This document shows positions 23,455-34,693 of a stretch of 64,000 nucleotides of DNA, in pieces. The notes beneath the pieces were generated by a model. The model was not told the DNA's origin, ran no database searches, and saw only the letters and a program-made list of their open reading frames with translations. Positions within the stretch are counted from its first letter, which is position 1. Each line of letters opens with the position of its first letter. The DNA lies in assembly GCA_038501625.1 (NCBI GenBank), contig JAZAYU010000181.1, positions 806,001 through 870,000 of the forward strand, given 5' to 3'. The position numbers and the translations under genes are program-made. Source of the stretch: Corbicula japonica. Its lineage: Eukaryota > Mollusca > Bivalvia > Venerida > Cyrenidae.

Positions 23455-23795
23455 TTAGATAGAGAAAGTTTGCTTGCTTTTCTGATTCGCTTTATTAAGT
23501 TGTAGTTCTTTAGGATAAATCTTATTAACCAGTAATGGAAAATGGTTATTATCTATATTTAATAAATCATCAAGGTACCGCGAGGCGCTGTTAAAAGCTG
23601 TAATAATATCATCTTGATGTTCAGTAGAAAGAGATAACATAAAGTCTCTTTCATAACAGTATGAAAACAGATCAGCAACAAGAGGTGCACAATTAGTACC
23701 CATTGGGATGCCTTTTACTTCTTTATAAATAGAGGTACAAAATCTAAAATGCAACATCAGAGCAGCTTTATTTAGTGATTCTGTGCAAGATGTTC
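23455..23795 (-). pseudogene. Penelope-like element reverse transcriptase fragment
   Basis: On the minus strand the frame reads FRFCTSIYKEVKGIPMGTN, CAPLVADLFSYCYERDFMLS, then ...ITAFNSASRYLDDLLNIDN and KIYPKELQLNKANQ, stopping at 23455. The GIPMGTNCAPLVADLF block and the YLDD catalytic motif, with the following NIDN and IYPKELQLNKAN, are typical of Penelope-like element RTs, which copy RNA into DNA at chromosomal targets. Only about 90 residues around the palm survive. The N-terminus is replaced by a repeated 71-bp unit and the GIY-YIG end is absent. It is a dead fragment. Confidence 0.9.
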
Positions 23796-23960
23796 AAAAA
23801 GGTACTGATTGGGGGTTAAATACACCATCAGAGCAGCTTTATAAAGTGATTCTGTGCAAGATGTTCAATTAGGTACTGATTGTGATTGTAATTCAACATC
23901 AGAACAGCTTTATTAAGTTATTCAGTGCAAGATGTTCAATTAAAAAAAGGTGAAATATGC
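23750..23960 (-). repeat. 71-bp tandem repeat, three units
   Basis: CATCAGAGCAGCTTTA...GATTCTGTGCAAGATGTTC recurs at about 23755, 23826 and 23897, 71 bp apart. A lone extra unit is found at about 24605-24690, inside or beside an R2 copy. On the minus strand each unit keeps a frame like TESLNKAALMLHFTPNQY. The first unit runs in frame into the Penelope-like RT fragment. Confidence 0.75.
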
Positions 23961-24690
23961 ATATCAGGAATCGTCACATTCAGAAAAAACAGCCTCCCCA
24001 CACAGTCAAGAAGAAGAGAGGGGGAGAGAGCATGGTTAATAAAATGATCAGTTTCAAAAAAGACACCACTAACAATAAACAAAAATGAGAACCCGAGGGG
24101 TTACCGCCTTGGAACGGTCAGTGGCAAATCAAATTGCCACTGGGGGTTTAAACCAGGTTCTAGGGTGCACCAACCTCACACTTGCCCCAACAGGTTCTCA
24201 TATCACAAAACAAGTACAAGTTGTCTTGGTGAAAAAACTCCAACCCACTTATCGGCTTAACAATGTTGCCTGCAAAAGCACACAAACATATAAAACATAA
24301 GAAGTTAAGAGCATTGCAAAGCCGAAGGGGCGGGTACTCAATGATCTTACCGAGACCAGAGCTCCTGGAGTAAAATCAGCAAGAACACGATCACAGGGAT
24401 AAAAGAAACAAATCGAGCTTCTAGGTTCTTTTAAGAAAAGATTTCCCCATTAACCTTCATAAACTCTTAAATCCCTGCCACCGTCGTGCAACCAAAGAGG
24501 TAAGCATAATGATCAACTGTAGAAGGGTTAATCACCAGGCCTGCAGAGCGCTGTAAAATATCATGTTGGTAACCTTTCTTTTTAAATTTACAGATGGTTT
24601 TTACAAAGTACTGATTGGGAGTAAAATGCAACATCAGAGCAGCTTTATTAAGTGATTCTGTGCAAGAGGTTCGATTGCTGGGCTGTTTGC
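23940..24690 (-). repeat. R2 dispersed repeat, longest copy, minus
   Basis: It starts (plus-strand view) with GTGAAATATGCATATCAGGA, passes AACCCGAGGGGTTACCGCC and GGTTCTAGGGTGCACCAAC, continues through GCCGAAGGGGCGGGTACTC and ends at the 71-bp unit. The extension beyond 24300 is also seen at 47830-47960 in plus orientation, so the true family length is at least 700 bp. On the minus strand, 24494-24690 is open for about 65 codons (NKAALMLHFTPNQYFVKTIC..., RSAGLVINPSTVDHYAYLFG). On plus, 24085-24300 is open for 71 codons. Confidence 0.75.
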
Positions 24691-24699
24691 TAATTATAT

Positions 24700-25580
24700 A
24701 CCTCCGCCTTAAAATCTAGAAAGCTCACATCATTTAGGAGACACTTGAATTCAGTAACATTCATACAAAATCCAATTTTTACCCATGTTCCTGTTAAAGG
24801 AGAGACATCCGTTTACGGTGCAATGCGATGCACAAAACAAGATTTATTTGTTCATCTTCATATCTTGATCTTGTATAATTATGTTTCTCTTTCTTTAGGC
24901 TAATTGAAACTGAAAAAAAGTTCAATGACTTATTTTGTTTTTCTGTTATTGTAGCTCTTGTTATTAATTTGGTCATGTTCTCGGGAGTACGTGATCTTAA
25001 TATAATATTTAACGTATTTACTTAATTGTTGATGTATATATGCAACAGATCGACTGATGTCTACGGTTAGTTAGAGCTTATAACATAGCTACGTCAGCCA
25101 CTTATTATGCTCTCCCATTAACATTGTTGTAAACAAAATGCAGCATAATTGTATCTGACTTAATGAACCATTAGCTTCTAGAGAAATGTGCGTATCTCCA
25201 GCAAGGAATGCGACTAAAAGAAGAAAAACTAGAGTATTTAATTTAATTATTGACGACCAATAACTGCACTGGTTTAACCTCATAGATTCATTTAGTAATC
25301 ATGTATCTATCATTTTGTTCTTTCAAGTAAACCATACAATGTTTGAGTGATAAAATTGATAATGTTACCACCTAAGTCACTATGATTCTATTCCTATGTA
25401 GGATTTAATACTCCAAATGCATTAAGAACATAGGTTTGAGTTTAAGTAGATCACTTCATTTTTTAGCTCATACACAAGTATTCTCAACCTATTTCACGAT
25501 ATGTTATGTTTTTGTGCTAATATTGCATTGAAATCATTACTACAAAGATGTTTTCTTTACCATACAATACTTTAAATCCA
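24700..25580. other. Non-coding stretch
   Basis: AT-rich with no recognised gene or repeat. Confidence 0.4.
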
Positions 25581-25584
25581 TGAA

Positions 25585-25897
25585 CATTGTGTGGGTTGGA
25601 GTGATTTCACCAAGACAACTTGTACTTGTGTGTTGATATGAGAACCTGTTGGGGCAAGTGTGAGGTTGGTGCACCCAAGAACCTGGTTAAAATCCCCTGT
25701 TGCAAATTATTTTTCCACTGACCGTTCCAAGGCGGTAACCCCAAGGAATCTCATTTTCGTTAATTGTTTGTGGTGTCTTATTTGAATTTGACATACTTAA
25801 AAACAAATGCTCTATTTTCCTGTCTTCTTTTTCGTTGCATGGGGAGACTGTGTTTTGTGAGTTTTGCGATTCCTGATATGCATATTTCACTTTGTTT
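25585..25897 (+). repeat. R2 dispersed repeat, plus
   Basis: It runs from GGGTTGGAGTGATTTCACC through TTGGTGCACCCAAGAACC and TTCCAAGGCGGTAACCCC to CTGATATGCATATTTCAC. The 81-residue minus-strand frame at 25687-25932 is an R2 shadow. Confidence 0.8.
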
Positions 25898-26144
25898 TTG
25901 AAATATACACAAAATTCTGATGTAACTTGCAAGGATTTAAACTTTATTGTATCGGTGTGTTTTCATGTACATTAAGTATTAAAGTTCAACTCACATTTTT
26001 ATATATGGAGACCATCATCGCTGCTCATAAAATTTGAATTGTATTGTTTGGAAAGCACGCATTAAGGGTTTTATGAACAGCCTAATATATTGACAGCATC
26101 AGCTGAAATAAATGTAATGATTGTTTGTTTAAATACATGTATTG

Positions 26145-26295
26145 AGTAGCGCTCAACAAGAGACTTCACCATGTGGGTAGTTGTATGACTTTCCAATACT
26201 TCTCGTGAATAGGCTCAATCAAACCGAACATACAATATTTTTATGTGTCGTCTAGATGACCTCCAACGTTTCCTTTCATTTGACTGTCTGCAGAA
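26145..26295 (-). repeat. R1 fragment, diverged, minus
   Basis: GAGTAGCGCTCAACAAG, GAATAGGCTCAATCAAACC and ACAATATTTTTATGTGTCG are degraded R1 blocks in reverse orientation. Confidence 0.5.
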
Positions 26296-26683
26296 ATTAA
26301 ATTAATCTTAAAAATATAATTGTTGAATGTTTGCCTATGAATTAAGTAAAAAGTGATTCATTAGACTTTAAAAACTACAATCAGAATTTATATTATTACA
26401 TGTACGGGCATTATAAAATACAGCAAGAAATGCAGGTGTGTAATATTTAATTGGAAGATTGTATAGGTAAAGTTTGGTTGCCCGATAATTTCGATTAATG
26501 TACAAGGTTTTAAATATCAATATTTCCTTTTCCCTAAGCTAGGTGTATTAATTTTAAAAATTAGCCAGTATTGTCCTTCTTGTTTTAAATAGTTTTTCAT
26601 TACGCCGGCCGTATGCAGTTTTGGTAAATTCACTTACTTGCATCATGCCTCACTTAACAAATTTGGCCATTGAACCTGGGTTG

Positions 26684-26820
26684 GAGGTTATAAAACTGAG
26701 TTTGGAAACCAGTCTCAAATCTCAAGCATCTGATTGGCTGAAATGGCGACCAGTCGCCATTTCAGCCAATCAGATGCTTGAGATTTGAGACTGGTTTCCA
26801 AGCTCAGCTTTATAACCTTC
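26684..26820. mobile_element. Foldback MITE (CCAATCAGATGC family), complete
   Basis: The element is an almost perfect palindrome from GGTTATAAAACTGAG to its mirror CTCAGCTTTATAACC, with the centre at CGACCAGTCG. Each arm carries CAGTCTCAAATCTCAAGC and ATCTGATTGGCTGAAATGG. Related copies lie at 36751, 43908, 49729, 55717 and 63021, with half copies at 2452, 56010 and 56250. Confidence 0.92.
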
Positions 26821-27182
26821 AGACCTGTTGTCCCGAGAACATTCAATCTCGAAATAATAAAAGTTTGTATCAAATTTGCTTTATTTTAACAACAAGAGAT
26901 GTCTACAGCTGGTAAAGGATAAGTGCGATATAAGATAGACAGACTAGGTATGGTTTATTATTTACACATTTTGTTATAACATCCAAAAACGAATCTGATG
27001 TAATTCAATATGTTTGTGAAGAAACGAGATGCGTTTTGATATAAATACTGGAAATTAAGATCAACCCGTCTACAAACGTCAACAAGATAGAAGCTCTTTC
27101 ATATAAATTATGTTCGATATGACTAAACATTATTTTAAATTCACCTTAACGTTTCTTCTCTATTAAAACAATATGTTATGAA

Positions 27183-27370
27183 ACGATATTGCCCTTACCT
27201 GGGAGCGACAGCACCTAGCCCTGCAATTCCAACCACGCAAGCAACTGAGCTAACCGGGACAACCCCCCAAAAAGGTTGATCGGATAGCCCTGATATTCGT
27301 AATCATCAATGCACAACATCGGTAACGGGTTATTTGACTGATAACAGTACTGACTATATGTACTGGGAGA
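27183..27370 (-). repeat. tRNA-derived SINE (second family), minus
   Basis: On the minus strand GGTTGTCCCGGTTAGCTCAG is A-box-like. The B-box region is shortened by a deletion relative to the 62213 copy. Outside the tRNA part, AGGGCTATCCGATCAACC and GTCAGTACTGTTATCAG match the 62213 copy. A short extra end fragment lies at about 27420-27446. Confidence 0.7.
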
Positions 27371-27604
27371 CTTTTTACCGCCGCTACACTGCACAAATAG
27401 AGCTACTGTAAATTTCAAATGATATTGCCTTTACCTCGAAGCGAAATGATGTTTTTTTTTTCCTTTCCATTTTTGAGAGCGTTAAGAGCAGGACACATGC
27501 ATGATTTCAACCAAAACGTATACAAACTAAAACTAACACAAGATATAAATGAAAGTTTTATAGAAAAGGGATAAAATTAAATAACGCCGAACATAATTTC
27601 AAAA

Positions 27605-27725
27605 AAGTGCAGGTTCGGGATGGCTGAGGTTGTATGAAGAAATTGACATGGATATTACTGCGCATGCCGCCTAGCCACTTAATATATACACAAATATAAA
27701 TACCGTTCTCAACGGGCTATAAATC
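27605..27725 (+). repeat. R1 fragment, diverged
   Basis: GCAGGTTCGGGATGGCTGAGG, GGATATTACTGCGCATGCCGCC and CGTTCTCAACGGGC are R1-like blocks. Confidence 0.45.
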
Positions 27726-27729
27726 TTTC

Positions 27730-28740
27730 GGTCGAAGACCTCTGACAATAAAGCTTATATCTATGTGTATATTGAATCCCTACAGAAGCGAGGACGTCAA
27801 AAATTCATCAATTTGGCTTAAAAATGAGACGCAACCATCCTAAATAGCCACGCATACCATGTGTGTTTAAAACCAACAGTAAGATCTTTGACCAAGAATT
27901 GTAAATCGTTTAAACACGTTGCGAGATTAAATGTTCTGGATAATTTAATTTCCTACTCGTCTTAAATTATATTTTTGGCTACTCTTAGCCAGTTTCACTT
28001 AACTAATCAAAGTAATTTTGTATGTGATGTGTTGAGACCTTATAACGTCTCTCGCATTTTGTAATCACCTGTTACGTGAACGTTACATAGTTTTTAATTA
28101 AAAAAGTTGTTTTTACAAGTACTTGCTTGGTCTAGATAGCCGAACTCAGCATATTCGATGCTTCCCAGTCATCCTCTATACACTTTCATTCATCGAAACA
28201 GAGATAATGCAAAATTCTAGTATTATCAGTCATTGTTGTCAAAAACTTGAAGTTACTGACGTACATACTACGTATTACTAGGTTATTGGTATTCACAAGT
28301 GTTTACTTTATGCTAACTTATTTTAATTATGTCTAAATGACATCATCTTATTTAATAAGAAACATGTGATATTATTTTCTTCTAATTGTAAGAATCCAGT
28401 TGTCGTGCATTATGTTTAACAGTTGTTGTTTGTTTTTTTTTAATTTTGAAAACTCCTAATGGGTGCAATTACAATTTTTATAAATCTTTTTTTTTCTGAA
28501 TACCGATAGTGCATAGAGGATCAGAGATCAATTCCACACAGTTCTTGCAAAACGCAAACATCATGACTGTTAAAAAATTAGGTAGACTAAAACATGTTTA
28601 GAATTGTGAAATAAGACATTCTGGAAAGTCGAAAACTGCTTCTTTCATTTAACAAAATTGTAAGTGCACAATAAAAAGAAACATAAGTAAAAAAGGTGGA
28701 ATGATGATAACGATCTCATACAGTAACAATGTTTCTTTTT
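27730..28740. other. Non-coding stretch
   Basis: AT-rich with no supported feature. Confidence 0.4.
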
Positions 28741-28744
28741 CAAA

Positions 28745-28832
28745 TTACCCTAAGTGTGCTGTTGGTGCACCCAGGAACATGGTTGAACCCCTTCTTGGGA
28801 AGGTAGTGTTTTCTGGGTGTGGTGCTTAGTGC
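28745..28832 (+). repeat. R2 fragment
   Basis: GTTGGTGCACCCAGGAACATGG followed by TTTTCTGGGTGTGG. The central part of R2 is deleted. Confidence 0.5.
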
Positions 28833-29013
28833 TTTGCATATTTTACTTATTTTTTTTATGTACGAACTCGTTTATGGTTTAAAGTAGTATGTTTGCATTA
28901 TCATATTTAACATGATGGATGTAAAAGTTGACATCGTCTTTAGACAACTAGCTTCATATTTCTGTTATTCATGTATTTCATTGATCTAGTTAAACGTTTT
29001 TGCGAGGCTTTTG

Positions 29014-29470
29014 TAATAGATGAAAATGGAACTTTGAAGACCCTCGACCACGACAAATATGAAAATATTGCAGGCTCGGTTTGATTGAGCCTGTTCATGG
29101 GCAGTAATGGAAATGCTTATTACTGCCCACGCCGCCTAGCCCCGGGTTGAGCGCAAATCAATATTTATACCAATTAACAGTACAAATTTGATCAATCCCA
29201 AACGATGGTATGCATATGGCGGCGAACATGGAATCTTCAATGTGGTATTTTCAGATTAATACCATTCCATGTTCAGGGGCGTATGGTCACCAGATAAAAG
29301 AATGGGTTTGCCCTAAACAAGAAAACAATGGGCGGAACTAAAAAGAATAGAATTTAGAGAGGGGATCTTAGAATATAAATCCTGCATATCACAGACAACG
29401 CCAAAGGCACAATTTAAAAAGCAGGAAGTATATCCTTTGGGGTGATTGAACAATATCCAAAATTATATAT
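29014..29470 (+). repeat. R1 dispersed repeat, near complete
   Basis: It starts at TAGATGAAAATGGAACTTTG. Hairpin-capable blocks follow (GGCTCGGTTTGATTGAGCC; GGGCAGTAATGG...ATTACTGCCC), then TAGCCCCGGGTTGAGCGC, CAATCCCAAACGATGG, GAACATGGAATCTTC, ATTCCATGTTCAGG with GCGTATGGTC, then CAACGCCAAAGGCAC and GCAGGAAGTATATCC. This layout defines the family used elsewhere in this annotation. No protein-coding frame and no pol III boxes were recognised. Confidence 0.85.
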
Positions 29471-29879
29471 TGAATTATTAAAAAAAAATCATTTCACGAA
29501 TCATTATCTATTGGAAATTTATTGGAACATTTTGTTAATGGCTATTAATAATTTGACCGTTATTTCTAAGAAGTATGCATTTCAATTCATTGGAAATTTC
29601 ATTTTATAGTCTATGATAATCAACGAAAATTTCCTTGATATACATGATTCTAAGCATTCAAGCAAAAGAAGTTATTGACATGACTGATTTGAATCATAAT
29701 CTTTTTGATGTACCAATTTATAAAAGAATGTTGATTTCTTTGTTGTTGTTTTTTTCATTTATCATATCACGTGATAAGTATTACTATTCATTAAGGAATA
29801 TTAATCGGTCAATCGTATATAATTGTTGTCGTCATGAACAGTGGCAAATTACTAACAGAATATTTTTGAACCTCTTTCT

Positions 29880-29990
29880 AAAAAGATAAAAGCACTTTGA
29901 CAGCTACCAAACATGACAAATATGAAAAAAATACTGGCTCAGTTTGAATGAGCCAGTTGATGGAAATAATGGAAATGCGTGTTCTGTCCA
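29880..29990 (+). repeat. R1 fragment
   Basis: CTACCAAACATGACAAATATG, TGGCTCAGTTTGAATGAGCC and AATGGAAATGCG match the R1 5' arm. Confidence 0.5.
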
Positions 29991-30041
29991 CGTCAGTACT
30001 TTAAAGAACATTAAAGAACATGTTGTTTTCTTCTATTTGCT

Positions 30042-30065
30042 GTTTGTTTGTTTGTTTGTTTGTTT
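30042..30065. repeat. (GTTT)n microsatellite
   Basis: About six tandem TGTT/GTTT units. Confidence 0.9.
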
Positions 30066-30247
30066 TGGTAAATCGGTCAAGGATATAGAATTGCTGTTGG
30101 CATGAAAAATTTCAAAAATACAGTCAAATTAGTTACCAATGTACATAGGTTGTTCAAACATAAATTCAAATTGAAAAAAATACTTGACTGAAACAGACGA
30201 TAGCTTTTTAAAGTAGTCCATTTCTAGATAAAAGAAATATATATATA

Positions 30248-31918
30248 CAGTACTGAAAATTATGAAATTGACAATTTTTCCGATTCCGATCCGGTCCGCT
30301 TCCGATCCTAATGTCATCTGTAACCGATCCGATTCCATTCCCATTGCGGTCCAATTCCTATTCGATTGCATACCAATTTTTTCACTCCAGACAATGCGCT
30401 CCAAACGATCTTTACGCTCAAACTGATTCTTCCGATTCCGATCTTTTCGCTCCCGATTATCATTGGTCATTAACTATAACGCCAAACAATGCGCTATAAA
30501 CGATCTTTACGCTCAAACCGATTCTTCCGATTCCATTCTTTTCGCTCCCGCTTTTCATTGGTCATTACTTATAACGCATCTCGCGCTGAATTTACATTTC
30601 TGTGACATTTTCTTATTTGCAGTTTTGTTTAATTTTATTGTTTAAACACCGAGGTTACTAACAAAGTAATGTGATCATTTTAGATCTAAAATGACCTCTT
30701 ACTAAATTTTACATCAGTTTAATATAAGCGTTAATTACATTGCAGTTTTAAAATATAAGCGTAAATTACAATATAATAAGTGAGATTCATGTTCATTTGA
30801 GATGTTTAGGAACCCAGCTGTTTTGCCGTAAATCATAAGGGTAAATGCTTTTGGTCCGTATGCATCAATAAGCAGTTAATAAAACTTTTTAGCCTAAATT
30901 TACACTCTAGGAAGTAGCAAAACATGCAGAATATAACGTTGAAGAGCTAAACAATTTTTCAGCATAAATGTACGCTGATTGAAGGCTTGAAAGACTTTAT
31001 AAGAATATTCGTTCCGTTTTGCGTAATTTATGCTGTAACATAGAAGTAAAACTTGTGAAACATCGATAATAAACTTATTTAAATGTGAATATCGTGTTTA
31101 TTTCTTTGTTTTTCACCGCTGAAATCAAAAGCGAAAAATAGTTTCTCTTTTAGTTTCGGACAGCGTTTATCGTTTATATTTCATACTGGACTTAATAAAT
31201 GTTTACGTTCAAAACTGTTTATTAGCATTAAATACATTTCAGTTGTGAATCTCCCCACTAAATAAAATCATACATGAACGCCATAATGTAGCACGAGTGA
31301 ATGTACATGTTCGTTATTTCTTCCCTAGTGTAAGAAAAATTATTACGTATTTTCACCTAAAGGGCACTTTATAAAAAAAAAGGTTCCGAACTTAATTTCA
31401 ATAATTTCATGCGTGTGAATGGCAAACACAACATTTACTATTATATGTTTTCAGTTTTATTTACAAAATTATCGTTAAATTAGTTGTTATTACTAATGTT
31501 TGATAGCAGAAAACTCAATTAAATTAAAGTCAAAAATTGCTTTGTTTAAAGTCAATAAAAGAATCGGAAAAAGCGATTCGGATCGCTACTATATATAACT
31601 GAAAAACTATAAATAGAAGCGATCCGATCCGGTCAAAACGTTCCGGTCTTTTCACTCCAAGCGATCCAAACGCTCAAAGCGATTCCGATCCGGTCAAAAC
31701 GCTCCGGTCTTTTCACTCCAAGCGATCCAAACGTCCAAAGCGATTCCGATCCGGTCGAAATGCTCCGGTCTTTTCACTCGAAGCGATCCAAACGCTCAAA
31801 GTGATTCGCTTCGATTCCATTCCGTTTCCAATTCGATTGCGCTTCCATTGCGCTCCTAACGGTATCGGTTTGCGGTCCGCTTCCGATCCGATTGTCAATT
31901 TAATGATTTTCAGTACTG
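30248..31918. mobile_element. TA-flanked non-autonomous DNA transposon with iterated ends
   Basis: The left end CAGTACTGAAAATTATGAAA and the right end (complement CAGTACTGAAAATCATTAAA) are inverted repeats that run on into AATTGACAAT and a GATTCCGATCCGG-rich zone. TA flanks both sides (30246-30247 and 31919-31920), as expected for Tc1/mariner-type insertion. Just inside each end are iterated blocks built on GATCCG and GATTCCGATC. On the left, two blocks of about 100 bp (ACGATCTTTACGCTCAAAC and TTTTCGCTCCCG) lie at 30380-30570. On the right, three units of about 61 bp (CTCCGGTCTTTTCACTCCAA and GCGATCCAAACGC) lie at 31620-31825. The middle is AT-rich and has no transposase. Length is 1671 bp. 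Confidence 0.85.
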
Positions 31919-31924
31919 TAGGAG

Positions 31925-32990
31925 ACGGATTATAGCTGTATGAAGGCCGCAAGTAGCAAATATCAAGTAATATTATTTTTCTTTTTTACAATTGCTCAAA
32001 CACTCAATACAATTCATTCATAATAGAAGCAATATTTTGATTGATTGTAGTACATTGTTTCTTTTGTTTTTTTAGTTTAGACAGCTTTATATTTTAATGA
32101 TAAAATGTAGTGCAAATTATTAAACTATCAATCGGAAAGAAACTATATATCTATGACAGGTATTCTAAAAGGTTTTTTTAAACTTATATAAGTCCTAAAA
32201 GGTTTTTGTAAACTTATATAAGTCCTGTCTTCACAAGAAATGTTTAAAAACCGAATATTCATGACACGATAGAGACTAAGGCTTTTAATATTCCCTTTTA
32301 ATCTATTTAATTATCACGGTAGCGTTGTTAATGCCGTGTGGTGGCTGCATAACGACGCCCCTTATATTGAATCAGAGCTGTTATCAATAACACCCTTTAA
32401 AGCACGATATTTATATTTTTGAAAATATTGAGTTGTGTTCCGTGCCTTCAATATTTTGCTTTTTGTCGTGTTCGTAGGCTTATTAAGTTTTTTTTCTCGC
32501 AAAAGGTCATCATTTGTCTTGTTTCTAATCAGTTGTATTCGAAAAGTAATTGCCATATCTTTTGAGGGAATGAATGTCTGATCGACTTCGACTGAAATTT
32601 TACGAATGACCTTTTTTCGCTGACATTTGTATGTTATCTCTAATAGCTTTAATTCAGTTTATGCAAATCTAATTTCAGTGGTCTTTGACCGGGAACACAA
32701 TATCACCTGATTATCGACGGAACAAGACGGGACAGGATGTAACAAGCTGCATCGAAAGAAAGGGTTTCTCAAGGAAGTTTTTGAACTTTATTTAACAAAA
32801 AAGAATTACACAAGTTTTATTTCCGTAAAATTGTATTTATGCTAAGAATTCCTTTGAATTCATAAGTTCATTGACATTTGCATTATCCGAGCCGGACCGC
32901 ATTATATTTTCTGCTCGCTGTACCTTAAAACGGAGACACATTGTCGTTTAGAAAGAAATATTAAAACGCCCATGTAACATGTCTTTAGTT
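31925..32990. other. Non-coding stretch with a small tandem pair
   Basis: A 31-bp unit (CTAAAAGGTTTTTTTAAAC then TTATATAAGTC) is duplicated in tandem at about 32168-32227. Nothing else was recognised. Confidence 0.5.
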
Positions 32991-32994
32991 CTTA

Positions 32995-33350
32995 TGTTTT
33001 ATATGTTTGTTCGCTTTTGCATGCAACATTGTTGAGCTGATGGTTGGGTTGGAGCTATTTCACCAAAACAACTTGTATTGTGTGTTCATATGAGAACCTG
33101 TTGGTGTAGGTGTGCGGGTTGTGCACCCTAGAACATGGTTTAAACCACCAGTGGCAAATTGTTTTGCTACTGACAGTTCCAAGGCGGTGACCCATCGGGT
33201 TCTCACTTTCGTTACTTGTTTGTGGCGTCTATTTTGAAACTGATTATTGTATATCATGCTGTCTTTTCCTCTCTTCTTTTTGGCTATGTGGGGAGGCTGT
33301 GTCTGCTGGATGTGGCCATTCCTGATATGCATATGTCACTTTTTTACATG
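32995..33350 (+). repeat. R2 dispersed repeat, plus
   Basis: It runs from GTTCGCTTTTGCATGCAACATTG through GGGTTGGAGCTATTTCACC, GTTGTGCACCCTAGAACATGG and CAGTTCCAAGGCGGTGACCC to CTGATATGCATATGTCAC. It holds a 90-residue minus-strand frame (33060-33332) with the same TRWVTALELSVAKQFATGGL register as the frames in the copies at 24085 and 57691. Confidence 0.8.
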
Positions 33351-33464
33351 CTTGTGATAAATGGTGATCATTTACTGTTATTGAAAAGTAGGTAAGATTT
33401 TCTAAGTCTAATTTAAAATGAGTTAAGTTCGCAGAAAAAACTCTTAAATATATAAGTAAATCCA

Positions 33465-33560
33465 AACACCCAGAATGACTGACATTCTACATGGTTTGAA
33501 ATTAGCATATTATTATCAAGCGAGATAATTAAAACTGAAAACTACACTTAAGTTGATGGA
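33465..33560 (+). repeat. R3 short repeat
   Basis: CATGGTTTGAAATTAGCATA, then AATTAAAACTGAAAACTACAC. The same blocks occur at 63620-63715 (plus) and, reversed, at 38706-38805 and 40205-40262. Confidence 0.6.
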
Positions 33561-33564
33561 TTGC

Positions 33565-34690
33565 AAGGATTGTTGCATCGTTGTTGACAATACTGTGCTA
33601 GTTTGTTTAAAAAAAACATCGGATACGGCTACCATTTGCATTATGAAATCAGCAATACATAAGAAGACAGCAGACATAGTTTAAACTAGTCCGTTTACGT
33701 GGGTTCCTTATGGTCAAAATAACCTTCACCATTTCTTAGCAAAGGCTTAAGCAGAATGTTTCGTGCCAATTGTTTACAATGGGCAGCCATTATTAGAACA
33801 ACTTAGTAACTACTGGACGTCAATTTTATAACGTTATTCAACTGATATTTAAAACCTACAAAAAGAACAACCACCAACTCCTGATAAGAGCTAGTTTTAG
33901 AGATCACGGACGATTTGGTGTCATTCATAAAAACGAGAGAGCCAAAAATATCTCCCTCAAAATAAATGACAGAGCACCATTTAGAATTTGGGTTCTTTCC
34001 TTGCAGTTTTAAAAGACTGGCTGTACTGTTGACACAAAATTATCAATTTGCTTTGATTTTTGATGTAGACATTCATTCGATGCGTGCTGTTATCAGTTAC
34101 CATTTCTGGAGGCCATTGGGCACTTAACATGGACAGTAAAATACATTTCCATAAAAGCCCATTAACAGGCTTAATTTAACCGGTGGTTTCTAATGTTCTT
34201 GTGTTATTTTGTTTTCATATTTTGATAACAAAATATAAATTGAATCTTATGATATCCACGGACAATTAACAGAACAATAGAGCTACATATAAACACTTAT
34301 TGGGAAAACAATGAACCAATTTAATTACCCTTTTACGGATCACATCTTAAATTGTTTTAATTTAGAATATTAAAGGTCGATGTGGGAGGACAATGACCCA
34401 GAACAAAATAGGACCTGATCAGTTATAAAACCAGATTGGACAAGATGATATCTGCTGAACCAGTAACGTTGCTGCTTGAAAAAAAGAGATAATATTTTTA
34501 GAAAAAAATTAATTTCCTGTGATTTTTCTATGTACCTTTGTTAATTAATTCCTTGTATTTCATTTTATTCGTTCGTTATTAGTTTACATTTTTATTGGAC
34601 ATGCCATCATCAAGTTTAGGAGTGAGTGCATTACTGGAAAATGTGTCTTTTGGAATAAGACGTTTTTCTTTGAAATGACGTCATTTACTG
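33565..34690. other. Non-coding stretch
   Basis: No supported feature. Confidence 0.4.
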
Positions 34691-34693
34691 AGC

